Assembly (NCBI GenBank): GCA_027625915.1
Contig: JANTQA010000010.1
Location: 434,001 to 498,000 of the forward strand
From: Anaeramoeba flamelloides
Taxonomy: Eukaryota > Metamonada > Anaeramoebidae
Reading direction: 5' to 3'
DNA length: 64,000 nucleotides
Under the pieces are notes generated by a model. It had not been told where the DNA came from and did no database searches. It was given only the letters and a program-made list of their open reading frames with translations. Positions 9,940 to 21,415 of this stretch are shown here, in pieces. How positions within the stretch are numbered: position 1 is the first letter of the stretch; each line of letters begins with the position of its first letter. A program made the translations under genes and the position numbers.

Positions 9940-11148
9940 ATGGAATCCGACACAATACCAATTATCATTGACTCAGGTTCAAAACTGACAAAAGCAGGGT
10001 TAGCAAACGGTGTGCAACCAAAGGTAGTGTTTCCATCAATTGTTGGGAGAGAAAGACAAAGATCTGTTTATATCAAGTCTGGACAAAAATCTGCTTATGT
10101 TGGCAAGGAAGCTATTATCAAAAGAGGGATATTAAATAAGCGGTACCCAATAATCTATGGGAGTGTGTATAATTGGGATGACATGGAAAAGCTCTGGCAC
10201 CATATTTTTTATGATGCATTAAAGGTTCCGCCTGAGGAACACCCGTTTCTGCTGACTGTCAAGCCATTAACGCCAAGTGACGATCTGAGAAAAACCTGCC
10301 AAATTATGTTTGAAACTTTTAATGCCCCGTCTCTGTGTTTGGGAAACAATGCATCCTTATCTCTTTTTGGAGCCAACAAAACGACGGGACTAGTTCTTCA
10401 AATGGGATCGTCTTTGAATTATGCTGTGCCCATTGTCGAAAGCCAATGCCTGAAGAGTAATATTGGTGTTTCGGGGCTTGGTGGGATCTTGATAACTGAG
10501 CATCTGAATGAAATTTTGGCAACGAAGGGGATCAAGTATTTTTCTCATCAAGAGTTAGAACATGTCAGGCTAATGAAGGAACAGTATTGCAGTGTGTTAC
10601 CAATACAAAAGAAGGAGCAAAACAATCTGGAATTAAATGAAAGTGATCACAATTTTATCAAAAACCAAAAAGCGCAATTGTTCGATAGCACCGAATTCCT
10701 AAGCATTGACGAAAAAATTGTTTTCTGTACAGAGCCACTGTTTAGCCCACAGTATGCCGAAAAGACAATTCACAAAATCCAAAAATCTAATGATTTTTCT
10801 CATTTGTCAAAAAAACCTAATTTCGAAATTGGGCTCCATCAGCTGTGCATTGAAACCATCCATTCCTTACCAAAAGAAAAACAAGAAATTATGTTTCAAA
10901 ATATCTTATTAGCTGGTGGCCATTCGATGTTTAAAGGATTTAGTGATCGGTTATCAAACGAATTACTCTCATTTTTTGCTGAGAGCAAACAACAAATTAA
11001 CATCATTGCACCGGAGTCAAGACAATTCTCCTCTTGGCTTGGAGCAAAGAAATTTGCCTCTCTAAACAATTTTCATGATTTTTGTTTGACAATGGATGAT
11101 TATGATGAAAATGGACCTTATCGTGGAATTTTGAAATTTAATTTATAA
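9940..11148 (+). CDS. Divergent actin-like protein with altered ATPase site
   Basis: 402 residues, single exon, ATG start, about the length of actin. The fold signatures are in register with actin numbering: phosphate loop 1 IDSGSKLTKAG (D11 and K18 kept, G15 replaced by K), TTGLVLQMGSSLNYAVPI at 148-165, ILLAGGHSMFKGF at 322-334 (actin GGTTMYPG region), SSWLGAKKFASL, and the C-terminal YDENGP. Residues that position or activate the hydrolytic water in actin are all changed: Q137 to N, D154 to Q, D157 to S, H161 to Y. The actin KCF C-terminus is absent. It is probably an orphan actin-related protein that binds nucleotide weakly or does not hydrolyse it (inference). It does not show the marks of Arp2 or Arp3. 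The gene is unbroken and much less A/T-biased than its surroundings, so it is under selection rather than a pseudogene. Confidence 0.9.
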   Translation: MESDTIPIIIDSGSKLTKAGLANGVQPKVVFPSIVGRERQRSVYIKSGQKSAYVGKEAIIKRGILNKRYPIIYGSVYNWDDMEKLWHHIFYDALKVPPEEHPFLLTVKPLTPSDDLRKTCQIMFETFNAPSLCLGNNASLSLFGANKTTGLVLQMGSSLNYAVPIVESQCLKSNIGVSGLGGILITEHLNEILATKGIKYFSHQELEHVRLMKEQYCSVLPIQKKEQNNLELNESDHNFIKNQKAQLFDSTEFLSIDEKIVFCTEPLFSPQYAEKTIHKIQKSNDFSHLSKKPNFEIGLHQLCIETIHSLPKEKQEIMFQNILLAGGHSMFKGFSDRLSNELLSFFAESKQQINIIAPESRQFSSWLGAKKFASLNNFHDFCLTMDDYDENGPYRGILKFNL

Positions 11149-11369
11149 AATTTTTCGAAAGAGTGCTGGAAATTTGCTCGATTCAAATGTGAAAATACGG
11201 ATATATTTTTATCTCTCATCAAATACAGATTTATTTTAATGCTAATTCCATTCCATTGGTAATTACATTTATAATGAATCGACCTCGATCATAAATTTAC
11301 GGTTTATTTTTCCTCTATTTGGAATTAATTTGTTATATTTATAAAGAAAAGAATGGTTGTATGAGTTTC

Positions 11370-11855
11370 TTCGATTTAAAGTTCTGATCATTAAAGTATG
11401 GACAGTTTTTTTTCTCAAAATGTTGTTCTGCAATTTTCATTTTTTAGTATTTCTTCATTAGGTAATATATCCTCTTATCTTGGAACTATTTCAAAACTAA
11501 ATCAATATTTAAAGAGATGTGTTGCTATAGCTGATGTTGGGTGTGAGTTTTGGAGATCATTTGTATTGTCTCTCTTTGAAAATTTAGTTTTTTTTGATTT
11601 TTTTATTGGTCAAAAATTACTTTGATTTTTAAAAAGTTTTTAAATTGACAAATAAATTTAAAAATTGAAATAGATTTATATAAAATACTCAAAATGAATT
11701 CTACCTTGATGAAATTAAATTAGTATATAAAAAAGAATTATTCCAGATATCTAAGAATACTTATTATTCGATATTTTTTTAAGAATTTAGCGAATGGGTT
11801 TTTTTTTACTATAAAACCCCTTTATTTAATATTTTGAAGAGCTGGTAGATGCGGA
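11370..11855. repeat. Right arm of the inverted duplication around the actin-like gene
   Basis: Reverse-complement partner of 9070-9800, starting about 220 bp after the actin-like stop codon. A 75-codon frame with an ATG at 11398 lies inside it, but the same frame is not kept in the left arm, so I do not call a gene. Confidence 0.8.
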
Positions 11856-11964
11856 ATTTTTCTTCTTATAATTCTAGTAGTATTTGGAATAACAAAATCA
11901 AATAGAGAATTTTATCAAAATTAGTTCATTATTAAAGAATTTACAAAAAAAAACCGAGGTCGAT

Positions 11965-12540
11965 TCAATGTCCTGTTTAATTCTTTTGAATTCTGGAAAA
12001 CTGCAGTTCACTTTTCTTGATTTTTCCGTTTATTTGTAAAATTGATAGATTTTCTCGACAAAACAGAAAACCTCAAGATAACCGCCTTTAGGAATTGTTT
12101 TAATTTAAGAAATTAAAAGAAATTTCTTAAAATTTTCTTTTCATTTTCAAAAATTAAAAAATATCGCAGTTCGATTTCCCAGAATTTAAAAGGAATTGAG
12201 TTAAATCAAAGATTTCTGTATTCTTTAGAATTCTGGAAGAAAGCCATTAGCTTTTCTTGAGTTTTCTATTTATTTGTGAAATCAATAGATTTTCGTTAGG
12301 TTTTTTTTTTACTTTTTGAAATAAACCAAAAATTTATTAAAATTTTCTGTTTATTTTGAAAAGTAAAAAAAACCTAGAACACTTGACAAATAAAATAGAA
12401 AAAATCAAGAAAACCTAGAAAACTTCACAAATAAAATAGAAAACCTCAAAAAAACCGAGAACACTTTAGAAATAAAACAGAAAACCTCAAGAAAACTTAG
12501 GCACTTGACGACACTCTACAGCAATATTCAGAATTCTGTG
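11965..12540. repeat. TAGGTTTT/AAAACCTA inverted repeat block, locus 2
   Basis: Same material as 4245-4745: TTTTTGAAATAAAC.. arms, AAAACCTAGAACACTT, ATAAAACAGAAAACCTC. It starts directly after the right arm of the inverted duplication and may have cut it short. Confidence 0.65.
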
Positions 12541-12586
12541 TAAATCCACAAAAATATTTCAAAATAATAAAAAACCAAATACCCAT

Positions 12587-12788
12587 TACAGTCAGTTTCA
12601 CTTTTAAGGCACAAACTTTCAACGAAATTTAAGGAACAATAAAAATCTCAAATTAAGGCACAAAATTCAAATTCTAGTAAAAATAAATTGTAAAAAAAAA
12701 ATATTACAAATTATGTGCCTTAATTAGAGATTTTTTCGTGCCTTAAATTTCGTTGAAAGTTTGTGCCTTAAAAGTGAAACTGACTGTA
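12587..12788. mobile_element. Palindromic TA-flanked MITE, family 1, copy 4
   Basis: TA-CAGTCAGTTTCACTTTTAAGG .. mirrored end-TA, same internal motifs as the copy at 1175-1375, close to consensus and so probably young. Confidence 0.88.
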
Positions 12789-15261
12789 TTTATGAACCAA
12801 AAATAATTAATTTATCATTTATTTTGAATCTAGTATTAAAAAATGAGAAAAAATCACATATATAGACGATTTTTTTGATCAAGTTCTTTAATAAAGCATA
12901 TTCTCTCGATTTTTAGTGTTTTTTAAATTTGGTTACTTATTTTTTATAATCTGAAATAATTCATTAAATTTAGTGTTAGATTCTCTAATTGGGAAAAACT
13001 GAAGAAAAAATGTCTAAATAGAAATTGGAATTTTGCTCTTGATTGAGTATAACTAAACTCTTTTTCAAAATAAATCCGAACAGAAAAATTCCAAGAATTA
13101 TTCATAATTGAATCAAATTAATTGTAATATCATTCTAAAACGTAAGAAACTCTTTTAAACATAAAAAAAAAACACCCAATTGAATCTTTAAAACTCATTA
13201 AAACAAAATAATAAAAATTTAAAATTGAATATTTAAAAAATTGATGTGTACTTTTATTTGAAATGAGAAATCTCGTTTTGGAAATTGAAGGGGAAAAAAA
13301 TTATTAAATCAATAAAAACCACAGAACAAGGCGAATTGTGAAAAAGTTATTTATATTTTATTGATAACTTTTTACACATCAACACTTTTGTTCTTTGAAG
13401 TCTAATTTTTAAGATAAAGCTGCAATTCATCTGGTTATTTTGTTGGAATTGTTTTTTTCAATGTTTACTTTTTTCTTTGTTTTATACACCAATCCAATAA
13501 TGGTCTTTATAAATTCCTATTTATAGCTCATTCGAAGTCAAACTTAAAATGTTTCCATTTGTATACTGTTAGACTATTTCCAATTTGGTTTCTTCTTATC
13601 ATGTTTTTACATTTTACAACTGTTCGATAATGATAAATAAAAAAAAACATAAAATGAAAAAATGAATAATTAAAATGAAAATTGCCAATAAGTAATTCTC
13701 TTATTAACAATCAAAGACAATAATATTGATGATTTGAGAGGTGTTTCCTTTTGTTTGAAAAAGATTTTAGTTATTGCTATTTTTTTTTAATTTTTTCAAA
13801 TCACACAGGATGTAAACACCATTTCACTCAGAATGACCAAGTCAAAAATAAAAAATCAACTTTTTTTAAGAACCAACCAAACACAAGATTGTTTAGAAAT
13901 ACGAGAAATAATAAACTTCAGATTAAAGTTGATAAGTATAAAAGAAAAGCCTGAACAAAATATAAATTTTACAAAAAAAAATAATAAAATTTTAATAAAA
14001 CTTTTGGTACTCTTTTATTGAAACTTCTTCTACAAAATTCTCTATTTCTTTGGGGAAATTAAAATTATTGACAATAATATTTGTTTAATTGTAAATGTTG
14101 AATTTTAAAAAGAAAATAAATAGCCTCAATTTTCTTAAAGTTAATATGGAGTTTTCAAACATTTTCTTTTTTTTTAATTGTCTTTTTTTTTAAAAAAAAA
14201 AAAGATTATAAAAAAAAAATATTAAAATTAAGAAAATGAAAATATGAATCCAAGTATGAAAAAATGATTCAGATTAACAAAATGAAAATTTATTTTAAGA
14301 AGAATACTGAATTAAACTTATAGAATGTGTTCTATTTCCATAATAAACCAGGACCCATTTTATTAGAAAAGAGTTAATTTTAAGTTACTCATCCCTTTTG
14401 AGTGTTTTTATTACTAAAAGTTGAAAATAAAAATTAATTTATTCTGGATAAATATTAATATTTTTTTAAATAAGTTGTGATATTTTATAATCCATATTTA
14501 AACTTTTCTATTATTTGCATTAAATATTCTTCAGAAATTATTTTTATTATTTTTTTTTATATTTGTATATTTTGACTTTTTGGATTTTTTCGAAATTAAT
14601 ATCTTTAAGAGGTAATGGGTGTTGAAACTAACTTTTTAAACAAGCTGTTTAGGGGAATAGGAAAAAAATAATAAAATTTATATTTATTTTTATATATATT
14701 TACTAGATTACTATAAATAACCCAGATTATTTAACATTATTTTATATTTTTTTAAAAAAATATAAAAGAATAACTAATTCTTACTGAATATTTTGCAAGG
14801 AGATATCTAAGATTATATTCAATAGTTACAGCCTTAAAAACAATACATCGTTTTCTCTCTGCCAAGTACATCAATATAGACAATATTATCAAACATCAAG
14901 ATAAACTCTATTTATTGTTACAAAATCAAAAAAACGAAAGAAAGGAATTCAAACCTTAAGTTGAAATAGAGTTAAAAATTGAAAATTTATATATTTTTTA
15001 ATTAATTATCAAAATTGAATTTTTAAAATAAAAATATAAAAAGGAAACAAATCAAAAATATACAGAACTTTAACTAAAAAAGAACCTAACACTTTTTTTT
15101 CTTTTTCTTTTTTTGTTTTCTCTTTTCTTAACTTTAGTGTTTAAAATTACAGTCATGATAACCCCACCTTGAAATTTTATAATACATAAAAATAGCCTGC
15201 ATATGTTAAAATTGTGTTTTATTAAATAGAAAATTCAATTTCTATCAGAAGACAACAATTT
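12789..15261. other. Long stretch without a recognisable gene
   Basis: Very A/T-rich. Open frames at 13528-13710, 13751-13954 and 13833-14021 are short, lysine/asparagine/phenylalanine-biased and resemble chance frames. No RNA gene signature was seen. Confidence 0.6.
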
Positions 15262-15580
15262 AAAAATGTTATCCTTAGAAAAAATACTCAAAAGCTCCCT
15301 AATCTGGTTAATCAAAATTACGAAATTTATCTTTCTTATCGAGAATTTTTTATCAAAGCTCTTTTCGTTAGAAAACTTGTGGTAATAAAGAAAAAATGAA
15401 AATAAAAAAATTGAAAATAAAAAATTCCTAAAATAGTAAAAAAATATACAAATTCGGGTACATAGTGCCCCACTTTTTGGAGTCGTGGAATACCAATTTA
15501 TTAATCACAGTTTGTGAAATCTTATTATTAATAATCTTTCTGTCGGGTTTTACCCCTCCTGTTTCAGGACGTGGATAATT
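15262..15580. repeat. Dispersed repeat (pair with 25440-25745)
   Basis: About 300 bp shared with 25440-25745, including AATCAAAATTACGAAATTTAT, TATACAAATTCG-GTACATAGTG and GTGGAATACCAATTTATTAA, ending near TATCGGGTTTT-CTCCTC. Relative to each other they differ by scattered substitutions and small gaps. It is non-coding in every frame. 15581-15857 is unremarkable. Confidence 0.75.
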
Positions 15581-15857
15581 TTTAATTTGGTCATGTAAAT
15601 GATATAATATTATTTTACTTTAATACTTTAATTATTTTTCTTCTTCTCTTTTTTTATTTAGTAAATTTTCTTTGATTACTCCTTTCTCACAATAAATAAA
15701 TAAAGCAGAAGACAACAATTTCAATTCTCTTACATAATAAGATGATTGTTTTTTTTTTTGTAAAAACCAAGACAAAAATTAAATTTCACAAGAAAAGAAA
15801 TTACATAAAACTTGGAAAGGTTTTTTGATTATTTTTCGATTATTGTTTCTAAACTCT

Positions 15858-16418
15858 TTAAGGATTACAATCCCTGAAATTTGAAAAAAAAATATCTTGT
15901 GTAGGGTGTAGTGAGTTGTCTATTTGGTTCTTTGCTGATCGATCTTGTACTTGGTATGGATTTTTATAGTGGTTTAAAATGACAATTTTTGACAATTTAT
16001 TTTTTTTTATTTCCGAAATCCGAATTGAAGAGTGTAAGATTAATAGATTGGTAGGTGTTCAAGAATAACTTTTGAGTTTTGGGTTGTAGAAAAGAATCTT
16101 GATTTACTTTTTTGTCAATCAACCCAAGGAACAAATAAAATTTTTTAAAAGATCCCAATAAAATCAAACTTAATTAAAAATTTCAATCAACAACCTACAA
16201 TCCACATTGTTTTATAACTTAAGTTCCGATATATTATTCTTAAAATCTTAAATTGGGATTTCGGAAAAAAAAAAAAATAAATTTTCAAAAATTGCCATTT
16301 TGAACCATTTTTAAAACTCATACCTAATACAAGATCGATCAGTGAAGAACCAAGTCGACAACTCACTGCACCCTAAACAAGATATCTTTTTTCAAATTTC
16401 AGGGATTGTAAACCTTAA
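15858..16418. mobile_element. Long palindromic TTAA-flanked MITE, family 2, copy B
   Basis: TTAA-GGATTACAATCCCTG at the left, mirrored with TTAA at the right. Arms share the TGCTGATCGATCTTGTACTT text with copies A and D. The gap 16419-17053 holds no gene I can support. Confidence 0.82.
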
Positions 16419-17053
16419 ACCCTATATTTTTCCAATTTTGTAAATTCAAGGAAACCATTTACTAAGGTTTTTTTATAATGAATTCCCTGGTCAGTTTCTC
16501 AAACTAGAAAATTAGAGAACTTTTATAATTTTTCTTCTATTATTAATTTTAGTGTTTAAGGACTACACTCCCACTCTTGAGAGTTTTGATTTATTGTGCT
16601 AATTCACCTTCACTTCTCAAAAAAAATTGCTAATCTGAAGAAATTTGAAAAAAAAAAACACATTTTGTCATTTTTACCTTTTCACAAACACTATTTTTCT
16701 TTCTTTTTCAACAAAAAGGAAATTAAAAATAACAAAAAATTTAATTGCAAAAAAATGGATTTTGGGGATTTTCAAGTGCATTTCAAATTTGAAAAAATTA
16801 TAAACTTGTAAAAGCAAATTTAAAAAAGATGTAGAACAGCTCTAGAGGAATTACTGTGAGTTCCGAAAGTTGAAATGGAAATTCTAAAATATTAAAATCA
16901 AAATTTAGCATGATCTAACAAGGTAAAAATTATGAAAATTTCTCGTTTTTTCTAAAAGAAATTCTCCTTGGACAAATATTACTTGGATTAAATAAACTCT
17001 TTCAAGGGTAATTTTATACATTATTTAACTGTTTTCACCGAAAAACGTAGTCC

Positions 17054-17541
17054 TTAAGGTTTACAATCCCTGAAACTGGAAAAAAGATTATCTTGTATTG
17101 GGTGTGTCAACTTGTTATTTTGGTTCTTAGCTGATCGATCCACAACTAAGTTTGGATCGTATAGGTGGTTGAAAAAGGCTATTTTTGTCATTTTATTTTT
17201 TTGTTTTCTATGTTGAAAATTTTATTTACGCTTTGTATTATTTGATGCTTGTTAAAAAAATTTTTTTTTATTTACTCCTAATTCTGTAAAAGGAAAATGA
17301 TAATTTCAATTGATAACCCAAAAATTAACACTTTCAATTCAATACCTTCGAATCAATTAATCTTAAACTCACCAATTCGGATTTCGGAAAAATTAAAAAT
17401 AAATTGTCAAAAATAGCATTTTTCAACCACCTATACGATCCAAACTTAGTTGTGGATCGATCAGCTAAGAACCAAAATAACAAGTTGACACACCCAATAC
17501 AAGATAATCTTTTTTCCAGTTTCAGGGATTGTAAACCTTAA
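17054..17541. mobile_element. Long palindromic TTAA-flanked MITE, family 2, copy C
   Basis: Ends as in copy A, but the inner arms differ (ATCGATCCACAACTAAGTTT and mirror). It is therefore a subfamily with the same termini and a partly replaced interior. Both flanks read CCTTAAGG. Confidence 0.82.
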
Positions 17542-17719
17542 GGTACTAATCTCTATTAAATTTTTTTTACCTAAATTTCATCGAGATGTGAAAATTTTTA
17601 TGCCAATTATTTAGATTTGCTAAACCTCTATTTATTTATAATATTAAACATATTTCTAGACAATAAATCTTTATTTAGAAATTGGTCAAAAAAAAAATTA
17701 ATAGAGACTAGTCCCTTAA
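17538..17719. mobile_element. Small TTAA-flanked inverted-repeat element abutting copy C
   Basis: About 180 bp, left end TTAA-GGTACTAATCTCTATTAA, right end TTAATAGAGACTAGTCCC-TTAA, an imperfect mirror. It shares the TTAA at 17538-17541 with the preceding element. A related end lies at about 2380-2433. Confidence 0.6.
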
Positions 17720-17948
17720 ACGATTTTCAATCGTTCGTCTTCTTGTGAAAGTGTTTGGTACAAAATAGATTGTTTTTTTAACAATTTACCAGGACAGTTT
17801 TGTCTTTGATAGAGTATGTTTACAGTGTTTGCAAAAATTACAAAAAAAAAGGTTCCAATACTATAAGTTTATTAAGGAAAAAAGGAAAAAAATTGAATTT
17901 GAAAATCTTTTTTGGATTTTTGAGACGACCAAAGTGTAAGGAAGACAC

Positions 17949-18302
17949 TTAATCCCAATCTGTCCAATCAGAATCTGTTTGATCATCGTTAGAGGGAAAG
18001 TAAGGATCATGATATGCTAGACTTTCCTGAAGTTGTTGCATTAAGCTTTTTTTCATCTGGTCATTGAGAATTGTGGGTTGGTGTTTCCTGTTTGTGTTGG
18101 TTACTTTCTTGAGATGAGATTGTTGGAAACTTTTTACTTGCTGAAAAACTTTATCTTTTTGGTCGCTTGTTGTCTCGTTTTCCTTTTTGAGATCGAAATA
18201 ATCAGCACTTAGATTTTGTTTGTTTTGACTATTACCTCTTCGTGGCGGTGGTGGTGGTTTTCTTGTTGGCTTTTTTTTTTGAGAAGTATTTTCCAAGCTC
18301 AT
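17949..18302 (-). CDS. Minimal WH2/central-acidic protein, probable Arp2/3 activator
   Basis: 117 residues, one exon, ATG start. Motifs in order: basic and polyproline KKPTRKPPPPPRRG (10-23), of the kind profilin or SH3 domains bind; a WH2/beta-thymosin actin-binding motif at about 52-71 (VFQQVKSFQQSHLKKVTNTN), in register with thymosin IEKFDKSKLKKTET for the hydrophobic residue, the F, the S and LKK; an amphipathic helix 83-98 (MKKSLMQQLQESLAYH) like the WASP central region; and an acidic tail ending DSDWTDWD (110-117), like the acidic-Trp end of WASP/WAVE that binds Arp2/3. Together this is a P-W-C-A layout without the N-terminal regulatory domains of WASP, WAVE or WASH. Predicted role: seeding branched actin. 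Motif reading is direct; the activity is inferred. It could be the last exon of a longer gene, but no upstream exon was seen. Confidence 0.72.
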   Translation of the reverse strand: MSLENTSQKKKPTRKPPPPPRRGNSQNKQNLSADYFDLKKENETTSDQKDKVFQQVKSFQQSHLKKVTNTNRKHQPTILNDQMKKSLMQQLQESLAYHDPYFPSNDDQTDSDWTDWD

Positions 18303-18659
18303 TTATCTTTAAACAATAAAAAATGAAAAACTGTCTTTAATTTTGAAAAGTTATCTTACAAAAATCTGGGACTTTTACCAAACGTTTTGCTTTTTCAAAT
18401 GATTTTCAAATACTTTTAGACAATGCCCAACAATGAAAAGAGTGGGAAATCCAAAAATCTTTTTTATTGTTTTATTATTTTTATTTAATGGCTTGTTATT
18501 TTAAAAAAGTAAGTAATTAAAAATGAGTAATGCTTAATAGATTCGTTTCGATGTGAACCCATTAGTTTGAATACAAAATCATTAAAAAGTTTTTTTCTCA
18601 CTTTTTGATCAATTTGGTGGTATTATTTTTTTTTTACGAATATTTACCAAACTTAATAG

Positions 18660-19080
18660 AGTAATTGTTTACATAAGGATCTGGTTAAACCACGATACCC
18701 AACTCCATTTATCATCTTTATTAAAATGAGTTATCAGTTTAGAAAGGATTCATTTTTCCCAATTTAATTTTCAGTCAAAAGATCTAGATCCTTTTTTGTT
18801 TGGATTTTTGGATCAAAAAAGAGAAAAAAAAAATTTGAAAAAAAATTTTATTTTGAAGAAATCTCACTTTTAGTGATTTCTGAGAGTCTATAATAATAAA
18901 TAACCTTGAACTTTTAATATTATTTGGAAAATACAATAAAAATAAATCAAATATTGAATCCTTGAGATCTGAAAAAAATGATCTTCTAAATTATTCATAA
19001 ATAATTACAAAATCTTTTGAAATTTAACCGACATAGGTAATATTCTTTTTCAAATCCTAATATTATAAACTAGGAAGCTA
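18660..19080. repeat. Diverged dispersed repeat (pair with 3550-3960)
   Basis: Same order of words as 3550-3960, with a longer spacer. Non-coding. 19081-20914 has no gene; its part 19780-20500 is distantly similar to the interior of the element at 50822-51843. Confidence 0.45.
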
Positions 19081-20914
19081 TTAGTATTAAAATTGAATTT
19101 TTTTTTTTGTGAATATCTATTCATTATTTTTTTATTATAGAATTATTAATTTGAATCATTTTTTTTGTAGGAAATCTAAAAAAATTTAGAAATAATAATT
19201 GAAAAAAGTATTGATAGGTTTAAATTTTGGATTTTTACTAACTTACTGAAAAAAAATGATTTGTTTATTGAGTATTGATTAAAAATAATCAAATCAAAAA
19301 ATATTTCTCTCGACTATACGTAGGATTTTGAAGGTTGTAAAAAAGTATTTTTGGAGAATTTTTATAGAATTGTTTCGTTTTTTTTTCTTATATTTTTTTA
19401 TTCAAAAAAAAAAGAACAAATTGTATTAAATTGTTTTTTTTGAATATATAATAAGATATATTTCTTTTTTTAAAGAAAATATTTTTTTTGGAATAATTTG
19501 GAAATAAGTATATTTTTTAAACTACCTTATTTGAGAACTTAGTGGGTTTACTTTTTAAAGTGTATTTTTATACACTTCTTTTAGATATTAATATTTATTT
19601 CTTCTTCAAAATGAAATAATTTGTTTTTTAAAATAATTTTGAAATATATTAGAATTTTGAATTTTCAAAAATGAAATAAATAGATTAAACTTTTTAAAAC
19701 AATAAATCATAAGTAAAAATAGCATTCAAGTAAGTTTGGTTTTGTAGTAATCAGATTTTTACTTGTTTTTTTAAAGTTCAAGTTGATTTAGATTATTTTT
19801 TTTTGATTGTCTTTCAATTTACTTAATGATTGTTTTGAGTTTACTATTCACTTAAAATCTAAAACCCAATTTAAACAATTTTGTCACTTTTAATCCACAA
19901 CCACCAAATATTTCAGTTTGATCAAAAATAAAAAAAAAAAAAAACATACCAAGATTTTATGAAAAAATGTTTTCTAGCTGTCTCTCTATATGTTAAAAAA
20001 TGATGTGTAAAAATATTTTTTAAGTTTTTTTCAAATAGAAATGAAAATAATAATTTGCTTCATTTTCTTTTTTTACTTTAACCAACATCCGTTAAATTAT
20101 CTCTTGTAATTTGTAAACATTATTTATTTGTTTTTTTTTTTTTTGGTTGTGTTTTTTGATATCTATTACGTGAGATAATGATCCTAAATGAAGAAATATT
20201 TCAGAATTGAAAAAAAAGTTAATCAGCTGACTATTTTCCCATATAAAAAAATTCGACAAGAGCATTAGTTAAATTATTCGAAAATCAATTTCATTTTCAA
20301 AAGTCTGATAATGAGAGCACAATAAACCTCTCAAAAGATCATTACTAATTTGTTCTATGAAGACCTTATACTTTTCTTTTAATGTAGAAGAAAAAAATAT
20401 TTTTAAGTATCTTTGAATAAATAAAAATTATATTTATAACTTGAAGGATAACATTATTATTCTCGGAACAATGCTTCTTTTTGAAAAAATAAACACAGTC
20501 TCTTAAGATTATTTATCAAACAATTAAGAGAATTTTTTTTCGAATTTGGGGATGTTTATTTGTATTTTTTTAGTTTTTATTGTTTGTTATGATTTTAAAA
20601 AATCTTTTACCAAACCCTTAGAAATATATCGAAGAAGATATTTATTCAATTATTTTTTCACATTTATGTCAGTGATTAAATCTAAAATTACAATGAAAAA
20701 AGTGAAATTGATTAATTTTTCTATAAAAACATACTAACCTTTATGACTTTTTTGTGTTAAGCTGGTATTTACAAATAACATATAATAAAAATCAATTAAA
20801 ACCCATTTTTTTACTTTGGGTGGTATTTCGCCTTTAAGTGGTTAGATTTTATTTTTGATTTTTGAAAATTACAAAATTTTATTTAATTATTGGTTTAAAT
20901 CAAAAATTAAAAAA

Positions 20915-21275
20915 ACTGTGGTTCTCCTTTCCAGAATTTAAAAGAATCGAGTAAAACCAGAGAATATTTTTCTTTTTATTACTTAAATCAAAAAAAAAAA
21001 ACAAATTTAGTTTTTCTTCAGTTTTCTGTTTTTTTGGAAAAATCAATAGATTTTCGTTAGGTTTTTTTGAGTTTACTATTTATTTATAAAGTGTTCTAGG
21101 TTTTTTTTACTTTTTGAAATAAACAGAAAATTTTAATAAATTTTCGGTTTATTTCGAAAAGTAAAAAAAACCTCAAGAAAATCAATAGATTTTCGAAATA
21201 AAATAGAAAACCTCAAAAAAAACCTAGAACACTTCGCAATTAAAAAAGAAAACCTCAAAAAAAAAAAAACATGTG
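20915..21275. repeat. TAGGTTTT/AAAACCTA inverted repeat block, locus 3
   Basis: Carries the hairpin TTTTGAAATAAACAGAAAAT .. mirrored TTTCGAAAAGTAAAAAAAACC, and the AAAACCTAGAACACTTCGCA text shared with the other loci. Confidence 0.65.
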
Positions 21276-21415
21276 ACTCAATGGAACTTGACATCACTTG
21301 TGGTCAGGTTAGTTTATCGATTTTTTATTATATCTAATAATTTTTAAATAATCTTGACCTTTCCATCCAGAACTATTTAGTATTGAGTTTACTCTAAATC
21401 GATTTAGATTTACAT

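Noticed and set aside
11398-11625. 75-codon + strand frame with ATG
   Set aside because: It lies in the right arm of the inverted duplication, and the frame is not preserved in the left arm.
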